Shown: one piece after another, positions 7,453 through 15,183 of the stretch | Layout: each line of letters starts with the position of its first letter | Position numbering within the stretch: the first letter of the stretch is position 1 | Virus record (IMG/VR): IMGVR_UViG_3300023296_000483 | Coordinates: 1 to 54,359 of that record | Length of the DNA: 54,359 nt | From: a virus | Strand: one strand, 5' to 3' | Position numbers and translations under genes: made by a program | The notes under the pieces: generated by a model | Told to the model about the DNA's origin: nothing | Databases searched by the model: none | Seen by the model: only the letters and a program-made list of their open reading frames with translations

Positions 7453-8337
7453 TCTGGTAAATCATTTATCGCATCGGGTAACGTAGTAAAAAATGCACAA
7501 GATCAAGGCATCTATGTTGTCCTTATTGACAGCGAAAACGCACTTGATGAATCTTGGCTACACGCACTAAACGTAGATACAAGTGAAGATAAACTACTAC
7601 GTTTGTCAATGAGTAAAGTAGACGATGTAGCAAAAACTATCGCATCGTTTATGAAAGATTATAAAGAAATGGATGAAGCAGAACGTCCGAAGATTCTATT
7701 TGTTATTGATTCTTTAGGTGCATTGCTTACTGACATTCAGATTGACCAGTTTACTGCTGGTAATATGAAAGGTGACTTTGGACACAAACCACGTGCATTA
7801 AAGTCATTGGTTATGAACTGTGTTAATATGTTCGGTAACTACAATGTCGGTCTAGTGGCTACAAACCACACATATGCATCACAGGATATGTTTGATCCAG
7901 ATGATAAAATCAGTGGCGGTTCAGGTCCAATCTATGCGGCATCTATTGTTATCGCTATGAAAAAGCTGAAGTTGAAAACTGATGCTGATGGCGTAAAGAC
8001 TTCAAAGGTTCACGGTATTCGTGCTAAGTGTAAGATTATGAAAACACGATACAACAAACCTTTTGAGGATGCAGAACTTCAAATCCCATACGAAACAGGC
8101 ATGGACCCGTATTCGGGTATGTTGGATATGTTTGAGGAAAAGGGTATTCTTGTTAAGCAAGGAAATCGCCTTAAATATGAAACCAAAGCTGGTGAAGAAA
8201 TCATTGAGTTCCGTAAAAACTGGTCTAACGATAAACTTCAAATCGTTATGAACGAGTATATGGATACACTTGATAATCCAGAGCCGGTGGTTGAAGAAAT
8301 CGAACCAGAAGAAGTCGTCGTAGAAGAAGTTGAATAA
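7084..8337 (+). CDS. uvsX: UvsX recombinase, C-terminal fragment with C-intein
   Basis: Residues 1-123 are the C-intein; 124-417 are the recombinase from the second half of Walker A (SGKS) onward. Walker B is ILFVIDSLGALLTD. The loop region KISGGSGPIYAAS and the acidic Glu/Val tail fit UvsX-type proteins. The protein catalyses strand exchange on gp32-covered DNA and drives recombination-dependent replication. The neighbours fit: gp32 upstream, a UvsY-like protein downstream. A late box overlaps the stop codon and serves the next gene. Confidence 0.93.
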   Translation: MFTEKTVSVEELEQLYKSNSYDIEIDTPDGYQSIVSWFDKGVMGMVKIGTENHQTECAENHLVQLESGKWLLASELSYGDVILTTSGPEKIILVSTIDDAECFDFEVNHANHRYWGDGISSHNSGKSFIASGNVVKNAQDQGIYVVLIDSENALDESWLHALNVDTSEDKLLRLSMSKVDDVAKTIASFMKDYKEMDEAERPKILFVIDSLGALLTDIQIDQFTAGNMKGDFGHKPRALKSLVMNCVNMFGNYNVGLVATNHTYASQDMFDPDDKISGGSGPIYAASIVIAMKKLKLKTDADGVKTSKVHGIRAKCKIMKTRYNKPFEDAELQIPYETGMDPYSGMLDMFEEKGILVKQGNRLKYETKAGEEIIEFRKNWSNDKLQIVMNEYMDTLDNPEPVVEEIEPEEVVVEEVE

Positions 8338-8340
8338 ATA
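8335..8340 (+). promoter_or_regulatory. Late promoter box
   Basis: GAATAAATACAC overlaps the stop of uvsX, 20 bp before the ATG at 8360, with GAGGAT as ribosome-binding site. Confidence 0.5.
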
Positions 8341-8359
8341 CACGAAACGAGGATAACAA

Positions 8360-8584
8360 ATGGATACAGAACTACTAGAAATCTTTTGGGAAACAGTTAA
8401 AGAATATGTTCCAGCCAAGGATCGTCAAGTCGCAGCGGACCACGTTGTTACAAACTTGATTGATTCCGGATTGGATGAAGAAACTGCAATGGTATTAAAA
8501 GCATTGGATTCACATATGAAGGACGCTGTGTTAGACCATTTCCCCGAAGATGAAGACGAAACCGAAGACGAAGATTGGGAATAG
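8360..8584 (+). CDS. Small acidic protein, unknown function
   Basis: 74 residues, helical, with a very acidic tail (EDEDETEDEDWE). It starts MDTELLEIFWETVKEY, a helix-turn typical of small conserved proteins in T4-like phage recombination clusters. It lies between uvsX and the UvsY-like gene and may belong to the same operon. No catalytic motif is seen. Confidence 0.7.
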   Translation: MDTELLEIFWETVKEYVPAKDRQVAADHVVTNLIDSGLDEETAMVLKALDSHMKDAVLDHFPEDEDETEDEDWE

Positions 8585-8587
8585 AAT

Positions 8588-9052
8588 ATGAGTTGGTATG
8601 GACGTATTACAAAAGACCTCGGGGAAATCCCCGGTTTTATCAGATATTGTGAAAAAGAACTCCTTGAAGCAAGGGAAGACATTGACACATCTGGTAACTT
8701 GGAAAAGAATCTAGCCCAACTTCCAGCTATTACCGAAGTAAGATTTAGCCAGCTTCAAGAAGTTGAGGCTGTGCTAAACCTTCTTAATATCGAAATGAGA
8801 AAAATCCGCAAGGGTGAATACATCAAATATGAACGATACCAAAAAGCATTATCATCCCGAGAGATTGAAAAATATGTTGATGGCGAGGATGATGTAACTG
8901 AAATGGATATGGTAATCAACGAGGTTGCCCTTATCAGAAATAAGTTCCTTAGTATTATGAAAGCATTGGAATCAAAGAACTTTATGCTTGGTCATATTAC
9001 CCGACTGCGCAGCGCAGGGATGGAAGATGTAGAGATTCAAAAAACCTATTGA
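8588..9052 (+). CDS. UvsY-like recombination mediator (candidate)
   Basis: 154 residues, all-helical by appearance. The second half reads like UvsY-type mediators of marine T4-like phages: RKIRKGEYIKYERYQKALS, then YVDGEDDV and a closing helix KALESKNFMLGHITRLRSAG. UvsY helps UvsX displace gp32 from ssDNA. Support is the fold-like pattern plus the position two genes after uvsX; identity to T4 UvsY is not evident by eye, so an unrelated small helical protein remains possible. Confidence 0.5.
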   Translation: MSWYGRITKDLGEIPGFIRYCEKELLEAREDIDTSGNLEKNLAQLPAITEVRFSQLQEVEAVLNLLNIEMRKIRKGEYIKYERYQKALSSREIEKYVDGEDDVTEMDMVINEVALIRNKFLSIMKALESKNFMLGHITRLRSAGMEDVEIQKTY

Positions 9053-9076
9053 CATATCCTTTGGATGTGCTACTAT
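9049..9076 (+). promoter_or_regulatory. Sigma70-type early promoter
   Basis: TTGACA (9049-9054), 16-bp spacer, TACTAT (9071-9076). It overlaps the stop of the upstream gene. The downstream -10 and RBS region is duplicated in tandem (9057-9132). Confidence 0.65.
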
Positions 9077-9132
9077 GCATCATAACAAAAGGAGTCCTTT
9101 GGATGTGCTACTATGCATCATAACAAAAGGAG
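9057..9132 (+). repeat. Perfect 38-bp tandem duplication of promoter -10 and RBS region
   Basis: Copy 1 is 9057-9094 and copy 2 is 9095-9132, identical base for base. Each has the TACTAT -10-like box, an in-copy ATG and the RBS AAAAGGAG. Only copy 1 is preceded by TTGACA. Exact identity suggests a recent event or an assembly artefact. Confidence 0.9.
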
Positions 9133-9136
9133 AAAA

Positions 9137-9304
9137 ATGATGAGTGAAGTAGAGAAGTTAGCCCAGACGCTTAATCGAATGATGATGATTGTGGGTATTG
9201 TGTGTTTGGTCGTGGTCGTTGATACGGTGTTCGGTCCATTTACCGGAACTGATAGCACGGATAGTCCTGATAAACGAAGCGGAATGTCACTATACACTGT
9301 ATGA
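9137..9304 (+). CDS. Small single-pass membrane protein
   Basis: 55 residues: a short amphipathic N-terminus (MMSEVEKLAQTLNR), one membrane segment (MMMIVGIVCLVVVVDTVF) and a polar Asp/Ser tail. The start 9137 (or the next ATG, 9140) follows the second copy of AAAAGGAG. Expressed from the early promoter at 9049, so possibly a host take-over factor acting at the membrane. No family recognised. Confidence 0.6.
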   Translation: MMSEVEKLAQTLNRMMMIVGIVCLVVVVDTVFGPFTGTDSTDSPDKRSGMSLYTV

Positions 9305-9422
9305 CGTATCATTAGAAGATGGTATTTTTATTGCGTCAGTAGACACGACATTTGGCACACGCACCGAAGCCGATACTGATCGTGAAGGATTTGCCGTAAC
9401 CGCCGATGCCGAAGATGATTGA
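9189..9422 (+). CDS. Possible acidic small protein, start unclear
   Basis: The frame is open from a TTG at 9189, but the first 35 codons overlap the membrane-protein gene and look like its shadow. The later part (YDVSLEDGIFIASVDTTFGT to the acidic end AEDD) has plausible composition. No ATG, GTG or TTG lies close before that part, so this may be a gene fragment or a frameshifted extension of the upstream gene. Weak call. Confidence 0.3.
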   Translation: MWVLCVWSWSLIRCSVHLPELIARIVLINEAECHYTLYDVSLEDGIFIASVDTTFGTRTEADTDREGFAVTADAEDD

Positions 9423-9618
9423 TAAACAACAGTTTTGGGACAGTCTATCGCTACCCGCATTGAAAACCCGTGTATGTAACAACTGTCTTCATTCCAATGA
9501 AGGTTGTGAATCCAACGGAAACGATAGTAAATATTATGCCGATAGCATATACAGTGATTGTTCGGATGATTATGGTAATGATATTCAACCACGGCATTGG
9601 GAATGGAATAACAGTTGA
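9415..9618 (+). CDS. FW-family small Cys-rich protein
   Basis: 67 residues starting MIDKQQFWDSLS. Four Cys follow (RVCNNCLHSNEGC, then SDC) and the end is HWEWNNS. At least three neighbours share this plan: an opening D-K-x-x-FW-x-x-L, a CxxC pair, and a closing Trp/His-rich end. It could bind one zinc ion. A start at 9406 (ATG) is also possible. Confidence 0.6.
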   Translation: MIDKQQFWDSLSLPALKTRVCNNCLHSNEGCESNGNDSKYYADSIYSDCSDDYGNDIQPRHWEWNNS

Positions 9619-9643
9619 CATATCCTGACTGATGGGGTATATT
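9615..9643 (+). promoter_or_regulatory. Sigma70-type early promoter
   Basis: TTGACA (9615-9620), 17-bp spacer, TATATT (9638-9643). It drives the gene at 9680, which has an AGGAG ribosome-binding site. Confidence 0.75.
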
Positions 9644-9679
9644 GTATTTGTAAGTTGATTCAAACAGGAGTTTATACAA

Positions 9680-10021
9680 ATGGCATATTTCACCAAAGAC
9701 GACGCAAAAGCAGTTCGCACCGAGTTAAAAGCAGCATTTCCAAAATCGTCGTCAACAGTCGCCGCTGGTCCCGGAATAGTTGATTATGGGGAGTGGCAGC
9801 GATACTTCTATGAAGTACGGGAAACGATTGAACACGTTCACGATATCAATACCCGTAAAGACTTGAAGATACTTTTTGAAAATGTTCAACGGACGTGGAT
9901 TGAATATTCATCGGCGTCATTGCGGTTTAAGAAACGTCAGCCGCATTTATATAAACGATTTGAAGAAGCAAAAGAAACGCTGGGTAAACATATCATGATG
10001 GCGGGATTAATGGGATTATGA
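9680..10021 (+). CDS. Hypothetical helical protein
   Basis: 113 residues, basic and mostly helical (YFYEVRETIEHVHDINTRK, then LYKRFEEAKETLGKHIM). It has its own near-consensus early promoter. The stop overlaps the next ATG (ATGA), implying coupled translation. No domain recognised. Confidence 0.7.
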   Translation: MAYFTKDDAKAVRTELKAAFPKSSSTVAAGPGIVDYGEWQRYFYEVRETIEHVHDINTRKDLKILFENVQRTWIEYSSASLRFKKRQPHLYKRFEEAKETLGKHIMMAGLMGL

Positions 10022-10311
10022 ACGAAGTAAGAATACAGTTAGAATACGAAGATAACGAAGATATTGATCTTGGTCAATATTTCCATTCGGTTATTCCACG
10101 CATCGGTGAAACTTTATGGATCGATAAGCCCGATGAAATACAGGCTGTGGAAAAAGATAAACCGAATTTTTGTAGAATATGGGAAGTTGTGGTAGTAGAT
10201 ATTATTCACATCATTAAACGTCTTTCACCATCTGGTGTATACCGATATCAGCCCACAGAACTGGGGAACGTTTATATTATAGTAAGGGATAAAAATGGAT
10301 TACAAGATTGA
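10018..10311 (+). CDS. Hypothetical protein
   Basis: 97 residues, mixed strand pattern with an acidic N-terminus (EYEDNEDIDLGQYFHSV). Coupled to the upstream gene by ATGA and overlapping the next one by 17 bp. No family recognised. Confidence 0.65.
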   Translation: MNEVRIQLEYEDNEDIDLGQYFHSVIPRIGETLWIDKPDEIQAVEKDKPNFCRIWEVVVVDIIHIIKRLSPSGVYRYQPTELGNVYIIVRDKNGLQD

Positions 10312-10684
10312 AAAAGGTTACACGTTAACCGAAGCAACATATACATCAGAAGATGGTAACAAAAAGGTTACCGTAAAAGAGGGTGGTAACGATGTTCGAT
10401 ATACTGCTCTAGTCGGCGGCAACTGGAGTTGGGCATCGTGGAAAACGCACCGAGAAGACGGTCCAGCCACTATCAAAAATGGTGTTGAAAAGTATTATCG
10501 TAACGGTATGCTACATCGTGAAGATGGTCCTGCATCTTTTGACAAAAATGGAAAACCGATGTATCGACTTAACGGCACGAAGGTAAGTGCATATAAGGTG
10601 CTAGGCGATTCCAAGGAAGCGTTCTCCCACGCTATTATTAACGAAGGCAAAGATTTTGGAACAGGTAAGAAAATCCTTACATAA
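10295..10684 (+). CDS. MORN-like HREDGPA-repeat protein
   Basis: 129 residues. The centre has two copies of a short beta repeat, HREDGPATIKNG and HREDGPASFDKNG, separated by YYRNGML and followed by YRLNG. This YxNGxxHREDGPA unit resembles MORN repeats and is found in stand-alone proteins of phages and bacteria, of unknown function. The N-terminal KGYTLTEATYTSEDGNKK looks like another strand pair. Overlaps its upstream neighbour. Confidence 0.65.
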   Translation: MDYKIEKGYTLTEATYTSEDGNKKVTVKEGGNDVRYTALVGGNWSWASWKTHREDGPATIKNGVEKYYRNGMLHREDGPASFDKNGKPMYRLNGTKVSAYKVLGDSKEAFSHAIINEGKDFGTGKKILT

Positions 10685-10778
10685 GGATAAAGATGACTTT
10701 TGGAATAGTTTGCGTGAACCAGTCAAAAGACATTGCGGCAACTGCAAGCAGATTATTGGGAATGGGAAGAATGACTGA
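10683..10778 (+). pseudogene. FW-family gene that has lost its start codon
   Basis: The frame reads KDKDDFWNSLREPVKRHC, then GNCK, and stops at 10778. Compared with intact family members (MDKDEFW, MNKDKEKFW), the first codon is AAG where ATG would be expected. AAGGATAAAG there now serves as a ribosome-binding site for the overlapping ATG at 10693 in another frame. A TTG at 10656 could be a weak start. The next family member begins inside the end of this frame. Confidence 0.45.
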
Positions 10779-11004
10779 TGAAGAAAAAGCCAAAGAAGAG
10801 TTCTGGATAAGTATCAAATATGATATCTCAAAAAAAAGTTGCAAAACCTGTAAGTATCACGAACCGAATAGTGACACACTTGAACTACGTAATAAAACAA
10901 AATGCTTAATACCATTTTCTGCGGAAGGCGAACTGCCTTCCGATGCCAGTGAGTTTCGATGTGTTATGAATAACTATAAATATTGGCGACATATCGATGG
11001 ATAA
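10771..11004 (+). CDS. FW-family small Cys-rich protein
   Basis: 77 residues from ATG 10771: MTDEEKAKEEFWISIKYD, then KSCKTCKYHE, later Cys in KCLI and RCVMNN, ending YWRHIDG. The plan matches the neighbours at 9415 and 10997: FW, CxxCK, two spaced Cys and a Trp-containing end. The same frame is open to ATG 10693, which has a better ribosome-binding site, but those 26 extra residues have no counterpart in the family. Confidence 0.6.
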   Translation: MTDEEKAKEEFWISIKYDISKKSCKTCKYHEPNSDTLELRNKTKCLIPFSAEGELPSDASEFRCVMNNYKYWRHIDG

Positions 11005-11224
11005 AGACGAATTTTGGTTTCTACTTTCACAAGAAAAATCGTGTGATAACTGCAAGCATAGTATGGGATATCAGGCGTTCAGCTATTCACACCACCATGA
11101 TAATCCAGAGTATATACATACCGTGTGCAGGGTACACTTCCCGCCGATAGACGTGTGTAATATTAACGTGAACGTTAGCAATGACGCAGAATGTCTATGG
11201 GAATGGAACGAAGTTAGCGATTAA
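10997..11224 (+). CDS. FW-family small Cys-rich protein
   Basis: 75 residues: MDKDEFWFLLSQEK, CDNCKHSMGYQ, a His-rich stretch, further Cys (VCRVH, DVCN, ECLW) and WEWNEVSD at the end. Likely zinc-binding. It overlaps the previous gene by 8 bp and meets a minus-strand gene tail to tail. Confidence 0.65.
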   Translation: MDKDEFWFLLSQEKSCDNCKHSMGYQAFSYSHHHDNPEYIHTVCRVHFPPIDVCNINVNVSNDAECLWEWNEVSD

Positions 11225-11346
11225 CGTTTGATATTCTTTTTCCAAATATAATATCCAAACCAAGCCAATGCGCCAAGTGCAGCCAATCCGATAGCAGCTA
11301 CGCCAGCAAGCATTGATAATATCATAACAGGGTCTAATCCGTGCAT
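11221..11346 (-). CDS. Small membrane protein (41 residues)
   Basis: The minus strand encodes MHGLDPVMILSMLAGVAAI and so on: one long hydrophobic segment rich in Ala, Gly and Leu, then FGYYIWKKNIKR with a basic end. It is a plausible single-pass membrane protein. The ATG lies inside the 3' end of the upstream glycosyltransferase-like gene, in another frame. Holin-like size, but with one segment and no further evidence I would not call it a holin. Confidence 0.6.
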   Translation of the reverse strand: MHGLDPVMILSMLAGVAAIGLAALGALAWFGYYIWKKNIKR

Positions 11347-12182
11347 AGTTTTTCCTTTAATCGATTCCAAGGTTCACCAGCAGCAATCTCGTCTATTGTC
11401 CACTCAGTGTAACTAATCTTATTTATCCACTTATCACGTGGAAACAATAACGGTGTCTCTATGTGTTCCAACTCAGTAATATCCATAGCGACAGGATAAG
11501 CCATATTATGATGTGAGACAAAAGCGGGAACACCATTAAGAACACTAACCACAGCAGGACCACTACTATGGCAAATGACACAGTGAGCATTGCCCAAAGT
11601 ATCTTCAAAATCAAAGTCATCATACGATCCTTTTAAATGTTTCGGTTTATCAATAATAACATCGTTAAACTCTTTTATATAATGTGGTGATACGTGAAAA
11701 CGTGGATGGGGTCGTAGTATAATCTTGCGGTCAGTATGTGCACGAACCTTGCGACATATACTAATCATCCATTCGTCCATAGGCGGCATACCTTTCCATT
11801 GTTCACTAAACCCGTGCTGACCACAAATAATAATATTGTCGCCAGTTGACCAAGGTTTGGCTTCAAGTCCAAGGCGTGTTGGTCCATTAGCCGTAGCCCA
11901 AATAGCATCGGCATTAATGCCATTAATCCCGACCTTCCACGTTTCATTACGTTTCAAGCACCCGACTTCCAATACAATAACCGGCTTTTTCTGTGAACGA
12001 TAATGTTTCCAAATCTGTTCATTTGGTTTCATTCTGCCGTTCCATAGTTGCGACCATATAACAGCAACGTCCGCATCCATATTGTTATGAACGACATCTT
12101 CGCCTTTTAGCGACTTAATAAATGCGTCAAATACTGGTCGCCCAGCCATACTTGAGTGTTCAGGGAATACTGCTATTTTCAT
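11334..12182 (-). CDS. GT-B-like glycosyltransferase paralogue 1
   Basis: 282 residues. The family pattern is a strand such as NIIICGQHG, then IILRPHPRF, then a Ser-rich strand and helix CHSSGPAVVSVLNGVPAFV, and a closing YTEWTIDEIAAGEPWNRLK. This order (phosphate-binding HP motif, then SxxxVE-like helix and GxP loop) resembles capsule and Kdo-type GT-B transferases. Four plus-strand genes downstream share it. The start codon lies 5 nt after a TAAATA box, part of a palindromic divergent promoter shared with paralogue 2. Substrate unknown; virion, host surface or DNA glycosylation are all possible. Confidence 0.65.
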   Translation of the reverse strand: MKIAVFPEHSSMAGRPVFDAFIKSLKGEDVVHNNMDADVAVIWSQLWNGRMKPNEQIWKHYRSQKKPVIVLEVGCLKRNETWKVGINGINADAIWATANGPTRLGLEAKPWSTGDNIIICGQHGFSEQWKGMPPMDEWMISICRKVRAHTDRKIILRPHPRFHVSPHYIKEFNDVIIDKPKHLKGSYDDFDFEDTLGNAHCVICHSSGPAVVSVLNGVPAFVSHHNMAYPVAMDITELEHIETPLLFPRDKWINKISYTEWTIDEIAAGEPWNRLKEKLCTD

Positions 12183-12187
12183 AAAGG

Positions 12188-12206
12188 TATTTATTTCAAA
12201 TAAATA
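12188..12206. promoter_or_regulatory. Palindromic divergent late promoter, leaderless on both sides
   Basis: TATTTATTT-C-AAATAAATA is a perfect palindrome with 9-bp arms. It gives a TAAATA box in each direction: 5 nt before the minus-strand ATG at 12182 and 4 nt before the plus-strand ATG at 12211. The whole intergenic space is 28 bp and holds no ribosome-binding site. Confidence 0.65.
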
Positions 12207-12210
12207 TCAT

Positions 12211-13074
12211 ATGAATAAAGCCGTGTTTTATCGCAAAACTATTGGAATAAAAAAACGAAAGCAAGAAATCGTAGAATCTTTTAAACAAGGTATCATTAAA
12301 TGCGGTGATGATTTCACTGTATGTGATGACGTAGGCGACGGCGACCCCAATGCATGTGCGATTATTCTAGGGGCAATGCCTACGGGTAATCGTGATGGAT
12401 TTATTGCCAATACATTGAAATCCGAAAGATTGCGAGTTCAAGAAAAGCATAAAAACGTAATCATTATCGAATCGCCATTAATAGGTGAAGACCATTATCG
12501 AGTATCGTTATCCAGTCATTTACCCAATCTAGGAAACTTTGCGTTGGGCAATATTGATGGTAGCCGACTTCATTTGAATATGAAACCTTGGCGTAAAAAT
12601 GGCAATCATATACTATTATGTCTACAACGAGCAAATGCTTTTTCGGCTTTGGATTTTGATAAATATCAATGGATAAACAAAACAATATCAAAAATAAAAT
12701 CAGTTACTGACCGTGATATAGTAGTCAGACCAAAACCAGACGACCTTGAAATGAATGTATTTTTAGACACATTAACTGGTGTGACCATATCAAGGAAGAA
12801 TACATTAGAAGAAGACCTTCAAAACTGTTGGGCTGGTGTGGCTATAATATCGACGGTTGACTTAAAAATAATACAGTTGGGATATCCTGTATTTGTAACG
12901 AATGAACGATCATTCAGTTGGGAGTTAGGAAACACCGATTTGAATAATATAGAAAATCCGAGTATGTCGGATACCGATAGATTAGCATTATTTCAAAAGG
13001 TATCGTATATGCAGTGGACAATGGAAGAAATGAAACAGGGATTACCTTGGGAAAGAATGAAAAATGAAATATAA
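12211..13074 (+). CDS. GT-B-like glycosyltransferase paralogue 2
   Basis: 287 residues with the family landmarks: ILLCLQRANAFS, DIVVRPKPDD, WAGVAIISTVDLKI with GYPVFV, an FSWELGNTDLNNIENP segment and the ending YMQWTMEEMKQGLPWERMK. It replaces the Ser pair of paralogue 1 with ST. Start codon 4 nt after TAAATA with no RBS. It overlaps the next gene by 11 bp. Inferred to transfer a sugar; the acceptor is unknown. Confidence 0.65.
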   Translation: MNKAVFYRKTIGIKKRKQEIVESFKQGIIKCGDDFTVCDDVGDGDPNACAIILGAMPTGNRDGFIANTLKSERLRVQEKHKNVIIIESPLIGEDHYRVSLSSHLPNLGNFALGNIDGSRLHLNMKPWRKNGNHILLCLQRANAFSALDFDKYQWINKTISKIKSVTDRDIVVRPKPDDLEMNVFLDTLTGVTISRKNTLEEDLQNCWAGVAIISTVDLKIIQLGYPVFVTNERSFSWELGNTDLNNIENPSMSDTDRLALFQKVSYMQWTMEEMKQGLPWERMKNEI

Positions 13075-13888
13075 TATTGTAACAACATTTAACGACGATG
13101 GATATAATGTATATGGCAAACGAATGATTGAAACATTTGCCGCAAACTGGAAAGGTGATGTAACTATTCACGCATATTACGAAGGCACACGACCAACCAT
13201 CGATTATGATAACGTTGTGTATCACGACTTAATGGCGTATGATAAAATAATTGATTTCAAGCACCGTCACCAAAACGATCCAGTTGCTAATGGTATGCCT
13301 AACACGCATAAGATTGAAGGCGGCGTTGAACGCAAAGGTATTATCAAGCCGAAATGGGAACAAAGCGAAAGTTACTTATGGAATGCTGTAAGATTTTGTC
13401 ATAAGGTATTTGCACAGACACACGCAGCCACAGTGGTCGATGGCGATGTTATGTTTTGGTTCGATGCCGATACCGTTACATTTGCGCCTGTTAATGAATC
13501 CGCAATGAAAAAACTATTACCAACGGATTACTTCTGTTCATATCTTGGACGTATTACATATTCGGAATGTGGATTCCTTGGATACGATATGAACCATCCA
13601 TACTTTCGTGAGTTTATGAATAGGTTTGAGTTATTGTATACGTCCGATGCTATTTTTGATGTTCGTCAGTGGACGGATTGTCATGCATTTGATCTTGTCC
13701 GTAATGAAATGGAAGCAGAAGAAAAGATTGTCAACTTCGATTTGAATCCAGACAATGTAAAAGGACATCCATTTGTGAATAGTATTATCGGTGACTATGT
13801 TGACCATCTAAAAGGTAAGCGTAAGCAAAATGGTAAATCACATAAGAATGATATTGTTGCCGCTAAAAAACAGGATTACTGGAAATGA
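13064..13888 (+). CDS. GT-A-type glycosyltransferase
   Basis: 274 residues. It opens with a nucleotide-sugar-binding strand (MKYNIVTTFNDDGYNVYG) and has a DxD metal motif in VMFWFDADTVTF near residue 140. SECGFLGYDMNHPYFREF follows and resembles the acceptor side of GT-A folds. The C-terminus is basic (KGKRKQNGKSHKND). Within the sugar cluster it probably adds one residue of a glycan. The last codons overlap the sulfotransferase start (ATGA). Confidence 0.7.
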   Translation: MKYNIVTTFNDDGYNVYGKRMIETFAANWKGDVTIHAYYEGTRPTIDYDNVVYHDLMAYDKIIDFKHRHQNDPVANGMPNTHKIEGGVERKGIIKPKWEQSESYLWNAVRFCHKVFAQTHAATVVDGDVMFWFDADTVTFAPVNESAMKKLLPTDYFCSYLGRITYSECGFLGYDMNHPYFREFMNRFELLYTSDAIFDVRQWTDCHAFDLVRNEMEAEEKIVNFDLNPDNVKGHPFVNSIIGDYVDHLKGKRKQNGKSHKNDIVAAKKQDYWK

Positions 13889-14521
13889 TTGTTAATCGAC
13901 ATCACGATTTCTTTTTTTATCATATGATGAAATGCGGCGGCACAAGCATCCGTGAAATGTTGGCAGGAACAGGCGTAGAGAAATATCGATTGTATAAACA
14001 TTCGAAGGTTTCGATGATTGAATATGAATACGATGTTAGTAAGTTTAAGAATAGTTTTACGGTAGTGAGAAATCCGTGGGAACGTATGTATTCATTGTAT
14101 TGTGATATTCATACAAGATTTGCAACGATTAACGGCACGGGGCAGTCTAAACGTATTTTATGCGAAACAATACGAAGAAGCCAAACGCCTAAGTTTTTCC
14201 GATTGGTTAGTTCAATCCAACTATATTAATCCAAATAATGTACACGAAACAGTTTCAGAAACACGTATAAGTCAGTGTGATAATCTACGTAGCCGAGATG
14301 GTAATATCCATATTAAGCAAATATTCCAAATGGATAAAATGGATGGAATTATTGATTACCTAAATATGATTACGAATAATGAATATAATCTTACTAATAT
14401 GACAACGGCTAACCGATCCCGTAAGCTGAAGCCATACCGAGATGAATATAACGACAATAGTAAGCGTTTTATCGAAAAGTATTACGCCAAAGATATAGAA
14501 CGATTTGATTTTAAGTTTTAG
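13885..14521 (+). pseudogene. Sulfotransferase broken by a frameshift
   Basis: Frame 1 (13885-14229) has the PAPS-binding motifs KCGGTSIREM and FTVVRNPWERMYSLY. Frame 2 (to 14521) carries the rest of a sulfotransferase: YEEAKRLSFSDWL, then IFQMDKMDGIIDYL and the typical ending IEKYYAKDIERFDFKF. The frames cross near 14140-14165, around CGTATTTTATGCG. Either the gene is dead, or a one-base sequencing error or slippage joins the halves. Intact, it would sulfate a glycan made by the neighbouring transferases. Confidence 0.8.
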
Positions 14522-14526
14522 GAGAT

Positions 14527-15183
14527 ATGATGAAAAGAGTTGGTAACTATTGGATGCCCGATGAGGAAAATACCCCACATTTTTTAACCGAGTTTGAGAA
14601 TAAAGGTGGATGGCAGTTGAATAAACTACATCTATTTATAGACACTATGAAAGCTAACAATGCCCCATTTAAAGTAGCCATCGATTGCGGCGCACACGTT
14701 GGTTCTTGGACAAAAGTGTTGGCAGAGAACTTTGACCATGTATACGCATTCGAGTTGAACCCCGATACATTTGAATGTCTTGAACGTAATATTACAGATT
14801 GGGGATTAACCAATGTGACGTTATTAAACAAAGGCGTCGGCGACGTTAACGAGCAAGTATCAATCACAAAAGATGATATATGGAATGAATGCACTGGATC
14901 ATATCACGTCAATGTAGGTTGCGAAGGTGACCTTGATGTTGTTCCTGTTGATTCAATGGAAATCAAAGACGCATCATTTATTAAACTTGATGTTGAGGGT
15001 TATGAATATAGAACACTTGTGGGATTAAAAGAAACCGCAAAAAGCAATCCATATATTATGATCGAATATAAGGTAAAACTTATTAACCGTTTCGGCGGCG
15101 ATGACCCGCTTCAACTGTTAAAATCTTGGGGATACGAACACGCTATTAAAAAAGGCAGCGATCATTTATATCGGAGAGGTTAA
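14527..15183 (+). CDS. FkbM-family methyltransferase
   Basis: 218 residues. The SAM-binding signature is AIDCGAHVGSWTKVLAE (near residue 50), followed by VYAFELNPDTFECLERNI. The FkbM hallmark FIKLDVEGYEYRTLVG is near residue 155, then YIMIEYK. FkbM enzymes are O-methyltransferases often found in glycan clusters. A GGAGAT precedes the ATG pair at 14527/14530. The stop overlaps the next ATG. Confidence 0.85.
   Translation: MMKRVGNYWMPDEENTPHFLTEFENKGGWQLNKLHLFIDTMKANNAPFKVAIDCGAHVGSWTKVLAENFDHVYAFELNPDTFECLERNITDWGLTNVTLLNKGVGDVNEQVSITKDDIWNECTGSYHVNVGCEGDLDVVPVDSMEIKDASFIKLDVEGYEYRTLVGLKETAKSNPYIMIEYKVKLINRFGGDDPLQLLKSWGYEHAIKKGSDHLYRRG

Noticed and set aside
14100-14170. Programmed frameshift in the sulfotransferase
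   Set aside because: No classic slippery heptamer followed by a stem or pseudoknot was seen; mutation or sequencing error is simpler.
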